The translations under genes were made by a program, and so were the position numbers. The notes beneath the pieces were generated by a model. It was not told where the DNA came from. It saw only the letters and a program-made list of their open reading frames with translations, and ran no database searches. Shown here piece by piece: positions 55,146 through 64,000 of a stretch of DNA of 64,000 nt. The stretch is from Inia geoffrensis (lineage: Eukaryota; Chordata; Mammalia; Artiodactyla; Iniidae), in the NCBI GenBank assembly GCA_036417435.1, contig CM070918.1, positions 31,131,523-31,195,522 on the forward strand, written 5' to 3'. Position 1 is the stretch's first letter. Each line of letters opens with the position of its first letter.

Positions 55146-55812
55146 TTTTTTTTTTTTCATATCACATTGGGATATTCTGAACTGGTCCCTATTTCTTCAC
55201 TGCCCCCAGCAACCTTTCTAAAGAAAATCTCCCTAAATAGCCTTTCCCCTCCAAAAAGAATGAGCCCACGGAGAAACATGGCAAATGCATGTTTCAAAGC
55301 CCAATTCAGAGACAAGTCTGAACAATTATAAACCAGGCCTTCTCCATGTCCAAATATTGACATGGGCCCACTCATTCTGTGGGTAAACACCCCGGTGGAG
55401 CCCCGGATGCGCTGTGCCATCCTATTCTCTGTCTCATTTCATCTGAATTTACCCTTTCCTGCCAGGCATAAAGAGAGTGCAAGGGAGGAGGGCAAGGAAC
55501 CCCAAGGATGACTTTTGAAGTTAAAGGTTATTTCTTCTTTGCGGACCCTGTGCCTGACTATGGGGGGGCAGACCAGCCGTGAGGACAGTATGTAGCTTTT
55601 GAAAGTTTTCAGCAACTCAGATTCCCTTTTTGTTTTGAGCATGAACAGAGCGGGTTGAATCTGCAGTCCATAGCTGCTTAGTCACTGTTGGAAACTTTAG
55701 TTCTCTCTAAAGCGCCAGAAAAGTCAACTTTTTAGTTACACAGAGATGACAAAGAGAGGACGGGAGAGCAGGGCAGCTGAGGTTCTGGAGTCAGGGTAAA
55801 CCTGCTGATTTT
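55146..55812. other. Low-copy stretch
   Basis: No repeats. Minus frames at 55157-55420 and 55439-55642 have no recognisable domains. This may continue the flanking conserved-looking blocks. Confidence 0.4.
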
Positions 55813-56046
55813 TTAAAATTGAAGTATAGTTGATTTACAATGTCATGTTAGTTTCAGGTGTATAGCATAGCAATTCAGTTATATATGTATATATTCAGAG
55901 ATATATATCTCTATATATCTCTATATATATTCTTCAGATTCTCTCCCCTTATAGGTTATTACAAAATATTGAGTATAGTTCCTTGTGCTATACAGTAGCT
56001 CCTTATCGGTTATCTATTTTATATAGTGTGTATATGTTAACTCCAA
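55813..56046 (-). mobile_element. Antisense L1 3' end, 5' truncated
   Basis: TTGAAGTATAGTTGATTTACAATGTC, TTTCAGGTGTATAGCATAGC, ATATTGAGTATAGTTCCTTGTGC, CTTATCGGTTATCTATTTTATAT. A possible degraded TSD, AACCTGCTGAT at 55799-55809 versus AACCTCCTAAT at 56046-56056. It contains a TA/GA-rich stretch (55885-55930). Confidence 0.88.
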
Positions 56047-56084
56047 CCTCCTAATCTGAATCTTGGTTCTAGGGCCCAAGGCAG

Positions 56085-56245
56085 AAGCCACCTCTCCTTT
56101 GAGCTTTAGTTGCCAGCGTTATAATACCAGGGCAATAATAGTGGCCACTTCTGAGATGGCTGTGTGGATTACAGGAGATAATATATTTAAAGCAGGGAGC
56201 CAAGTGTTCAGTAAAGGTGGCTATAATTAATACTGACAAACCTAT
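56085..56245 (+). mobile_element. MIR fragment
   Basis: CAGCGTTATAATACCAGGGC, GATTACAGGAGATAATATATTTAAAGCAGGG and AAGTGTTCAGTAAAGGTGGCTATAATTAA fit the MIR 3' half. Confidence 0.6.
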
Positions 56246-56369
56246 CTCGGAGAGATCAAATCTTTTGAAACTAGAAGATGAGGCAAACAGCAATTGCACT
56301 TTATGCTGTAAACACCACTGGCATTCAAAGTTTCTTTGTTGGGGATTGCAGGGGGGCAAAAAAAAAAAA

Positions 56370-57145
56370 TAATAAAGCCATGTGACCGCTCACCCCAGGT
56401 CTTTGAGAACCCTAAATGTTCACTTCTTTACCAAAGGCTCGATTTAATTTGGAGCTCCCATTTTCCAAATTTGGTCACTAAAATTAACAGCCACCTTTTG
56501 AGTGGAACATCACACCTTCAAATGAGCTCAAGCTGGCGCTGGGATTGCCCTGTGGAATGTGAGATTTACATTTCACAGCTCCTGGCCAAGTAATCGTAAA
56601 CAAACGATCCCGGCTCCCCTTGTTCCGTGGCCCCCAACATAGGGTGTGGGCTGCAAAGAAAAATATTTATCCTGTTTGTGTGGCGCTGGGTCCCCGAATG
56701 GCCCACCAATAAAACAACATCATAAAGGGCATTTCACAGCTGAGCTCACGATTTAATAAACAGATGCAAACAGAAGGCCTGGAGGTCAACAATTAAAAAT
56801 AAACCAGCCCAAGGTTCTCCCTGGAATTCCCCTTCTCTATAAAGTAGGGAGGACCAGGCCCCCTCAGCTGCCACAGGGGGACTGAGGGGTGGGAAAGGTT
56901 TCCCAGCCCCAAGGAGCTCAGGGGGATTGTACCTGTTCTCAATGATTATTCCAACAAGTCCCTTTCTAGCAAGAGAGGGCAATTTGATAGCAGATGAAAC
57001 GCAACTCATGGACCCAAAGTAGCTGGAAAATGGTACGGTAACCCTGGTGGACAGCAAATGCTGCTTGTCAATTTCTCAATTTTCTGTGCCAGTAAATATT
57101 AGAGCAAATGATTTGAAAGAGTAGCGAATCAAAGTAGCTGGTTTT
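56370..57145. promoter_or_regulatory. Candidate conserved element cluster
   Basis: Almost 800 bp without repeats, with forkhead site GTAAACAAAC (56596-56605), TEAD-type GGAATGTG (56554-56561), CCAATAAA (56705-56712), GATTTAATAAAC and TGATTATTCC words. The 103-residue minus frame 56746-57057 has no domain features. It is the most enhancer-like stretch of the window by motif density; this is inference. Confidence 0.4.
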
Positions 57146-57171
57146 GGAATGGGTTTTATACTTAAATTTGA

Positions 57172-57216
57172 ATGTGTGTGTGTGTGTGTGCGTGTGTGTG
57201 TGTGCGTGTGTGTGTC
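57172..57216. repeat. (TG)n microsatellite with CG variants
   Basis: TGTGTGTGTGTGCGTGTGTG with two GC substitutions. About 22 units. Confidence 0.95.
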
Positions 57217-58458
57217 TGATGCCTGTATAAAAACCAAGCCACTGAATAAAGGCTGGCAAGTTGGCCACAGTTACCATCCAGTACCCATTTTTCCCCCTGG
57301 CCCCTCTAATCACTGCTCAGAGCAAGGCTGCCTACCAGCAGGGGCACACCTCTCAGCGGTATCTTATTCCACTTTACCTGTGTCACCTCCAGCTCCTCTA
57401 CCATCTCTCCCTGCCTCACTTTTCTCTGAAGTTGAAAAGGTGGGTTAGAGTAGTACCTGACTGTTGGCTGAAAGCGTTGGCTGAGGATTCAGTGAGGTCG
57501 TCCATGCAAAGTTCTTAAGGCAGTGTTTGCAAACAGGAATGACTCAAAAATGCTAGTTCTTTTGACTAGTATCTGTATGGTCTTTGAGGCTCACACTTTC
57601 TGCTGGACCAGAGAATTCCACTGTGGCAGGTCACACTCTTCTCTTTAGAGAAGGCGTTGAAGGCAGGTAAGCCACCCATTCTGACACCCTCACCCTCAGA
57701 AAATCCCAAATGCCTTCACACTTAATGCCTACTGCCTCCCCACATTCCTCTGCTGATAAGAGGGGAAATGAAGGATGGGTTTAAAGATAACCATTTGCTA
57801 TAGGAGCAGACCTCCCATGAGGACCCATCTGCATCTGGCAGGCAGCAGGGAGCCCTGCATCAAGTGGCCGGCCACACGGAGCTCCTCTCCAGAACAACCC
57901 TGGGCATTCTCCGTGTAGATGATCACCGTGATGGGTCTGATTTATGCACTTAGAAGCTTTCTGGACTCATTTTCCTCACACTGGGAGGATAGGGGGATGA
58001 GCTTAAGTACTTTGTATTCTGGTGGGTCCCCCAAATATACCAGAGGGGCTCCCACACTGCCTTGTGGCTCATCTTTGGGAATTGGGGTGTTTTCTGGTTA
58101 TTGGGACACATCTCCCCTCAAATTAGTTACTTTGGAGTTAAATAGACTTGAGTACCAGTCCCTCCTCTGCTTTTTTTCCCCTTTCAGAGAAATAAAAAAA
58201 TACAAAAAATGTTGTTAGGAAACATGATTCAGAATTAGTCTCATCCTTTTCTTGATGTCAAAGACATATTTTCCTCTTCTGCAATTAAGTTTTGTTTTGT
58301 TTTATTTTGTTTTAAAAGATCCTCTCTTAGGCGCTTTCTCATCTACCCCTTAGGACAAGCTTGATGGGGGCAGCTATTATAAACTTGCTGTCACCAAAGT
58401 AAAAAATGGAGGTTCAGAGTTGATGTAGCCCCCTCCCAATCACACCATTTTTAAGTAG
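57217..58458. other. Low-copy stretch
   Basis: No transposon recognised. Several frames (57149-57518, 57919-58218) lack domains. A GTTTT-rich run lies at 58285-58315. Confidence 0.4.
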
Positions 58459-58686
58459 CAAAACTAGATTTTTTTTTTTTTTTTTGCGGTACACGGGCCT
58501 CTCGCTGTTGCAGCCTCTCCCGCTGCGGAGCACAGGCTCCGGATGAGCAGGCTCAGCGGCCATGGCCCACGGGCCCAGCCGCTCTGCGGCACGTGGGATC
58601 CTCCCAGACCAGGGCACGAACCCACGTCCCCTGCATCAGCAGGCGGACTCCCAACCACTGCGCCACCAGGGAAGCCCAAAACTGAA
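58459..58686 (-). mobile_element. CHR-2-type SINE with TSD
   Basis: Minus-strand SINE from GGGCTTCCCTGGTGGCGCAG near 58677 to GTGTACCGCAAAAAA at 58470-58490. It is more diverged than the others (GCAGAGCGGCTGGGCCCG, CATCCGGAGCCTG). Short TSD AAAACTAGA at 58460-58468 and AAAACTGA at 58678-58685. Confidence 0.93.
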
Positions 58687-58694
58687 TGTTTTTA

Positions 58695-58850
58695 ATCTAT
58701 GAGTTTTTTTTTTAATTTAATTTTTATTTTTTTGGCTATGACTCGTGGCATGTGGGATCTTGGTTCCCCCAACAGGGATCAAACCCACACCCCCTGCAGT
58801 GGAAGCACAGAGTCTTAACCACTGGACCACTAAGGAAGCCCCATAATCCA
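58695..58850 (-). mobile_element. CHR-1-type SINE, antisense
   Basis: Minus strand: GGGGCTTCCTTAGTGGTCCAGTGG, TTAAGACTCTGTGCTTCC, GGGTTTGATCCCTGTTGG, ACCAAGATCCCACATGCCACG, AGTCATAGCC and an A-rich tail. It is 18 bp from the preceding CHR-2. A degraded TSD (AATCTATGAG / AATCCATAAC) may flank it. Confidence 0.9.
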
Positions 58851-58874
58851 TAACTTTTTTTCATTTTGATCTAG

Positions 58875-59364
58875 AACTGAACTTAAAAAAAATATAGTGA
58901 AATATAGCATTCATACAGAAAAATGTTTAAACTATAAATGCATAGTTTAAGTAATTACAAGGCAGCTGCCTGAGTAACTACAGTCCAGGTCAGTATAAAG
59001 AATCTCTATCTCCCCTTTCGTCCCTTTCTGATCAGGACACTCAGACAGATAGAGCCACTATTTCAACTTTTCTGATAGTCATTTTCTTCCTTTATACTAT
59101 GGTTTTACCTGTATGAGTATCGATAAACGATATAGTTGAGCTTGTCTCTTTTTGAACTTTATAGGGATAGATACATATTACATTTATTCATTTATGTTTT
59201 CTTTCTTTACTTCAATAGCAAGCCTGTAAGATTCATCCATGTTGCTGAGTGAAGCCTTGGCACATTCATCTCCTTTATTGCTGCAATATTTTTCACTTTG
59301 AGACTGTCCCCTGATTTATCTGTCCATTCTAAGTTGGTTGGCATCTGAGCCGTTTCCAGTTTGG
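58875..59364 (-). mobile_element. Antisense old L1 fragment
   Basis: Reverse, diverged: GTAAGATTCATCCATGTTGCTG, CATCTCCTTTATTGCTGCAATATTTTTC, GTCCATTCTAAGTTGGTTGGCATC, CCGTTTCCAGTTTGGG. Confidence 0.7.
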
Positions 59365-59720
59365 GTGTGTGTGGTAGACTGCAAAAATTCTTTATGCCTC
59401 TCCATATCCATGCCCTCTATTAAATGATGAAAAGAGGTGATGGTGTGCCAGGTGTGAGCAGAAGCTTTAAGAGGCCTTGCATATCTCTATCGACTCTCCT
59501 GCACCTCTGTCATCACCGTGCCAAGGTCCTGGGCATGCTCTGTTGCTCATGCAAGGAGGAGGATGAGAGACATAGGGAACAGAGTAAACTTGGAAGAGCA
59601 TGAGCAAGGCCAGCCACAATCATCTGAGCTCCATGAGCGCATAAACAATAAATGCTTACTCTTGTATGATGCCCATGTTTTGTATTTGCTTATTCTGCAG
59701 CATTATTTAGCAATAAGTAA
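59365..59720 (+). mobile_element. LTR-like repeat, third copy
   Basis: TGTGTGGTAGACTGCAAAAATTC, TTTAAGAGGCCTTGCATATC, CATAGGGAACAGAGTAAAC, ACAATCATCTGAGCTCCATGAGC, ATAAACAATAAATGCTTACTC, GTATTTGCTTATTCTGCAGC. It follows the word order of the copies at 26190 and 29260 but starts further 5'. Confidence 0.6.
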
Positions 59721-60640
59721 GTATGAACGCTGCTATAGGTAACACTTATAAGCTTATAAATGTTCCTGTCAAAATTAGTCATTTTAACTCAGATTTTTTC
59801 AAAGGCTGAAGCCCGAGTTCTTTCCATTGTACTGGATCTTAATCTTTTTTTAAGTAGCCTCAGTGGAAAATGTCATGTCGATTTAGAAATCAGGCTCCTA
59901 GGTTATGGCTCTAAATGTGAAAATCTACTTATGGCTGTTATGAGCTCTCTCTCTATCTTTTTTGCTTTTTTTAATCTTAGTTTATTTTACATTGGAAAAC
60001 TTCAGCTCTTCAAATATCTTTTATTTATTTATTTATTTATTTATTTATTTTGGTTTACTGGCAATACTTTCGGTGCATGGCATTCTCTTTCTTTATTTTC
60101 ATTTCTAAGTCTTTTAGCAAAAATTGTGGAATGGTCATAACAGCAAAGATATCCAGATATCCAGATCAATATTTATACTTCTTCTGGATCAACTTGAATC
60201 CAGGGCTCTCAAACTGGACAAATTTAATCCATAGATATATTTTATTTAGCCTACAGACTTTAAAATTTTTTTTCAGCCAACATGAAAAAGAAATCAGGGT
60301 TTTACCCCCCAAAATCTAGATTTTAAGCTTTTCTAGAACTATCAGAATATTTGCTAACACTGGGCCTGTAAATGTTAAACATTTAATGAATCTGAGAAGT
60401 GGTTGTCCCCTTTTGAGGGACACACAGTCTCTAATTTGCCACAGTCCCCACTATTCCTATTGCTTTCCCAAACTGAGAACAAGTATTGGTTGCCATTTAC
60501 AACAGCCCTTATGATACTGCTTTCTAGTGATGGATAAATATTTCTCTGCACCCGTGTCTAGCAAAGATGGAAAAATAGATGAGACTGAAATAGAGTTCTA
60601 TTTCATTTTTCCAGCAGTTTAGGCTCCAATAAAAGTCTTT
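59721..60640. other. Low-copy stretch with (TTTA)n
   Basis: Nothing recognised besides the TTTA run. The 126-residue plus frame (59760-60140) runs across that run and has no domain. Confidence 0.4.
60018..60051. repeat. (TTTA)n microsatellite
   Basis: About eight TTTA units. No retroelement body adjoins it on either side. Confidence 0.95.
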
Positions 60641-61030
60641 ATTCAATGACAAATGTGCAATTAGATCCTGTTACTCAGTTCCTGGGTCCCAAACCTTCAA
60701 TGACTCCCTGTTAACAATTGAAATCCCTTAGGTTGGTATTCAATAAATTCACAGTCTCAATCCAAACCTCCTTTATAGTGACATCTCCTATTCTCTATAT
60801 ATGTGAATCTTAGGCTCTAGAAACCCTGTATAAACCCAGACTTCTGAATTCCACTGCTCATTTCACATCCTCTTATTTTGACCCATGCTGTTCTCTCCTC
60901 CTGAATTATCCATCTTTCTTAAATGTCGTTTATGTCCTGTCCCTTCTGTTAAAATCCTGTTCAGCTGCTAAAGATTAAACTAAATGATTCTTCTTGTATG
61001 ATGCTTTCTTTGGGCCCCACTGTCAGTATT
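60641..61030 (+). mobile_element. L2 fragment
   Basis: CCTTCAATGACTCCCTGTTAAC, AATCCCTTAGGTTGGTATTC, CCCATGCTGTTCTCTCCTCCTG and CTGTCCCTTCTGTTAAAATCCTG fit decayed plus-strand L2 text. Confidence 0.6.
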
Positions 61031-61139
61031 AATTGTCGGAATTCTTTTGGATCTTCAGCTCTATGTATTGTCATTTCAAAACAGAATTCTTTCTGCCTTG
61101 GCTTATGATCATGCACGAAACAATAGCTAAATTCATTGA

Positions 61140-61370
61140 GTAAGTTTACTCCATGCAAGACACTATGCTGTATGTTTCACATGTGGCTCATTAAACATTA
61201 CAGCTGTTCCATGAGATTGCTGTGATTGTGATCCCCATTTTACGGATGAGAAGACTGAAATCAAAGCCTCCTGAGGCCACAGCCTTGTTAGTCATACAGC
61301 TAGGATATTCAGCTTGGCATTTTGGCTTTAGATCCCAAGTACCTAACCAGTAGGCAAAATTGCCTCTCTA
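61140..61370 (-). mobile_element. MIR, antisense
   Basis: GATTGTGATCCCCATTTTACGGATGAGAAGACTGAAATC, CCACAGCCTTGTTAGTCATACAGCTAGG, TTTAGATCCCAAGTACC. Ordered reversed MIR. Confidence 0.85.
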
Positions 61371-61485
61371 GCCTCTCCTACCAAATGATCAGATAGAAAT
61401 TGCATATCCTTTATTTCTTTTCCCCAGCTCATCCTAGCACAATGCTTTAAACATAATAAGCATACAAAGAATGTTGAATGAATGA
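61371..61485 (+). mobile_element. L2 3' terminus
   Basis: AGCTCATCCTAGCACAATGCTTTAAACATAATAAGC, then GAATGTTGAATGAATGAC. A typical L2 end. Confidence 0.75.
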
Positions 61486-62204
61486 CAGCATTAGTGGCAT
61501 AGAAAACGATACCTATCTGCTTACCATCACCCTTTTCTCCTGAGAAACTGATTACACTACTTTCCCCCTCCAGCCTTTCTTGGTTGTTTGAAGGTGGACA
61601 TCTGAGACAACCAAGCCCATCATAGTTCTCTAATCTCCTGGTAACATTGGGAAGCTCTAGGATTGGACGAGTGGTCAGGGATGAGCCAATCAGCATCCTA
61701 CTTTGAGACATTTTAGTCTATAACCAAGAAACATCAGCCATCTGTCATAAGCGGTAAAACCTGTAAGACATAAAACCTTGGGGGTCTTGGTGACCATGTT
61801 TCCTTCCATTCCAAAGAAGCCAAGCTGCTGATAGTGAAAATAAAAAGAGCAGGCAAAGAAAATCTGGAATGTAAAACAGAGAGAGATTCTGAATAGCATT
61901 CAAATCATTATTTCTTACCATTATTATTGTTGTTCCTAAAATAAGGCTCCATCCTTGACTTTCACCAAGTTTGAATGGTCAACTTTCCTGGAATTCATGA
62001 GCCAATATATTCCCTTGTGTAACTAACCCAGCTTGAATTGCATTTCTGTCACTTCCGAAACAGTCCTGATGGTTGCAGGCAGAAGTAGGATATGGACACA
62101 GATATAAAGAAAACACATTGTTTACAAGCCTGCAAATGCATGATGCTTGCAAGTTAAAAAGTGAGACACTTACTGTCACAAATAAGTATAATTTCTTATT
62201 CATT
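61486..62204. other. Low-copy or unidentified repeat
   Basis: 61540-61880 (AGGATTGGACGAGTGGTCAGGG, GGGGTCTTGGTGACCATGTTTCC) has the feel of an old LTR-like repeat but I cannot place it. The 122-residue minus frame 61343-61711 has no domain support. Confidence 0.35.
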
Positions 62205-62285
62205 TCTGTATACTCAGCACCTGGCCCCATGACTGGCAGATAGTAAGATTTCATAAAAGTTTGTCAAACAAATAAATGTAATATT
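62205..62285 (+). mobile_element. L2 3' terminus
   Basis: CTGTATACTCAGCACCTGGCCCCATGACTGGCAGATAG, then AGTTTGTCAAACAAATAAATG. Confidence 0.65.
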
Positions 62286-62339
62286 CAGAATTATGGAATG
62301 TTAACAAAATGCAATAGGGGCATAGAAACAGATACTAAA

Positions 62340-62645
62340 AATTCTACTAGGAAGGGTAGTTGTAGAAGGTTCAGGTTAGGTTTCCCAAAGAGGGGGTGGG
62401 GTGGGGCGGGAGGATGTATTTGAGCTGAGCCTTGAAGGATGTGTAGATGTTTAGTGGGTAGAGAGAGCAGGCAAGATGAGAGTCCAAACAGGCAAATGCA
62501 TATGTAAATGTGGGAGGCATAAAAGAGCATGTGTGAGCTCTGGAAACCAGTTTAGTTCTATGAGGTTGGATTGTGGTATTAGAGAAGGCTGGGAGAAGAG
62601 GCTGGTGAGATAGACTGGGCTGAGTAATGCACATAGAGAAGATTA
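62340..62645 (+). mobile_element. L2 fragment
   Basis: GGAGGATGTATTTGAGCTGAGCCTTGAAGGATGTG, GGCAAATGCATATGTAAATG, GAGAAGAGGCTGGTGAGATAGACTGGG. Plus-strand L2 in consensus order. The 131-residue minus frame is accidental. Confidence 0.8.
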
Positions 62646-63414
62646 AATATTTACATAAGCTCATTAGTGATACTGTGTGCATGTGACAAGTATGATTTAG
62701 TTTAAACCTCCAAGGTTTAAATACCCTAAGTGCAACTGTATCTTTTTGAAATTGATTACATGACATTAATAGGCTCTTTCTCAGCTTCAGTGGTGATCAT
62801 ATTCATGATTTACTTCCATCTCTCATCCCTGGGGTCAGGAACAGTCCATCCTGACCTCCATCCTTCCTTTTACACCTTCCTTAGGAACCAAACATTAGCT
62901 GCTAGAAACCTCCTGGTTTTTGTCCTCTATAAAGGTAAGCAGTTTTGCTTCCAAAGTTTTAACAGGCAAATTCCTATTATTATGAGGGCCAGTAAATAAA
63001 GGGATTCTGTGTCACAAAGCTATTTTCTTGATCCTCTGCATCACCTATTAAATACAATTCAACAAGAATTATTTAAGAACTTGTAAGGTGCCCTATAATA
63101 AGGCAGGCATACTCTAGGAATATGTAAGATCTCAAAGTACTTAAGAAAAGAATCCCTTTCCCTACAGATCCTACAGCCTCATTAAGGAGGCCAGATCAAT
63201 ATCATTAAGGCTGATAACATCATGTGCTTTTATAAAACGTTTATAAAGTGTTTACAGATTACAAAGCACTTTTGTCTGTAGTCTTACATTTGACTTTATC
63301 TGTGCAGTGAATGGTATTAACGATTACTGTTGTATACTAGTAGGTAGTGGCTAAGGGCTCTGGAGAAAGGTAACACTGATCCAAACCCTTAATTTGATAC
63401 TTCTTAACTATGTA
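62646..63414. other. Low-copy with MIR remnants
   Basis: 63230-63300 (ATTACAAAGCACTTTTGTCTG...CTTACATTTGACTTTATCTG) and 63335-63400 (GGTAGTGGCTAAGGGCTCTGGAG) look like short MIR-type fragments. The rest is unassigned. Confidence 0.4.
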
Positions 63415-63765
63415 TCAGTTAGGATAGGTTAAGTTTTGCTGCAATAAGAAAAACCCCCAACGTCTCAATGATTTAACAAAACAAAAGTTTATTTCTCATC
63501 TTTGTTTATATCCACTGAGGGGTGACTGAAGGTCTGCTTCTCACTTTCACACTTCAGGCCTCAGGATGACAGAGCAATTGCCATCTCAAAGTGCTGCTTT
63601 AACAGAGAGAAAGAGAGCTCTGGAGGGCCTCAAACCAGGAATTAAATGCTTCAGCTCAGAGGTAGCATTACTTCCCCTCGCAACTCATTGGCCAGAACCA
63701 GACGCATGTCCCCACCCAGCTACTACTATGTGGGCCACTTTCTAAAGGCAAGTCATAAGTTTTAT
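63415..63765 (+). mobile_element. Unclassified interspersed repeat W
   Basis: GGTTAAGTTTTGCTGCAATAAG, AACCCCCAACGTCTCAATGATTTAAC, AAAGTTTATTTCTCATC, CTCATTGGCCAGAACCAGACGCATG. I recognise it as a common mammalian repeat but cannot assign the family. Confidence 0.5.
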
Positions 63766-64000
63766 TCCTAGGTTTCTAGAAGTTAATGCAAAGACATTTC
63801 TATGTATTAAGATATCTGCATGACTTTTGGTGTCTAGCAAATTTGAAAACAAAATCCCATTGCTCACAATAAGTAGAACAACTCTTAAGGTTAAAGGCCA
63901 AAAAACCATATTGTTTTAATTATTTTCTCATAAAAAAAGATGCCATGGGATGAAGAAAATAATACCTTCAGTAGTATCTTTACAGAAAACATATGGGCTT
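63766..64000. other. Low-copy, window end
   Basis: AT-rich sequence without recognised repeat or gene. Confidence 0.4.

Noticed and set aside
61343..62766. Minus frames of 122 and 131 residues
   Set aside because: The second is antisense to L2; the first overlaps an antisense MIR and L2 terminus. Neither shows domains.
1..64000. CRISPR-like or phage/defence system
   Set aside because: No regularly spaced direct repeats with unique spacers, no cas-like frames, and composition is plainly vertebrate. The evenly repeated elements are SINEs and microsatellites.
1..64000. Functional tRNA genes from the tRNA-like SINE heads
   Set aside because: SINE heads have B-box-like GGTTCG text but do not fold as tRNAs with proper arms and are fused to SINE bodies.

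Overview
The window looks like cetacean (whale or dolphin) genomic DNA. The main evidence is eight copies of a tRNA-derived SINE of the CHR-2 type (start GGGCTTCCCTGGTGG, tail side GAGAGGCC...GCGTACCGC-A-rich), several older CHR-1-type SINEs, and many copies of one young L1 3' end (ending ...ACATTGTAAATCAACTATAC...CAATAAA) of the kind known from cetartiodactyls. No BovB-type LINE was recognised, which argues against a ruminant. The species cannot be fixed by reading alone.

I found no intact protein-coding gene, rRNA, tRNA, CRISPR array or bacterial-type operon. Every open frame I could explain is a chance frame or belongs to a repeat. The window is best read as intergenic DNA or the inside of a large intron: layered LINEs, SINEs, LTR-like repeats and microsatellites, separated by low-repeat stretches that may hold conserved regulatory DNA.

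Layout: 0-9 kb is repeat-rich, with a 5'-complete L1 lacking most of ORF2 (1.6-4.4 kb), a MIR split by a TA-rich array (5.1-5.5 kb), and antisense L1 5' UTR abutting an L1 3' UTR at a small tandem duplication (6.9-8.2 kb). 8.2-15.8 kb is mostly low-copy, with a homeodomain-site-rich AT stretch at 14.6-15.1 kb and a stem-loop/direct-repeat structure at 15.34-15.43 kb. 15.8-33.5 kb holds L2, MIR, a hAT-like element, a 1.75 kb antisense L1, a triply nested LTR/L1/SINE cluster (26.2-27.8 kb) and another nested L1 (30.6-31.7 kb). 33.5-51 kb is poorer in young repeats and contains candidate conserved non-coding blocks (38.1-38.4, 42.1-42.3, 45.3-45.8, 48.2 kb). 51-53.2 kb is again nested SINE/L1. 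53.7-57.2 kb is another low-repeat block with candidate enhancers and a strong Z-DNA-type tract. 58.4-64 kb returns to SINE, L1, LTR-like, L2 and MIR sequence.

The insertions give a relative chronology: MIR and L2 oldest, then LTR-like repeats and old L1, then young L1 3' ends, with CHR-2 SINEs usually last. Target-site duplications (TSDs) could be read directly for seventeen young insertions. Conservation claims for unique sequence are inference; no alignment could be run.
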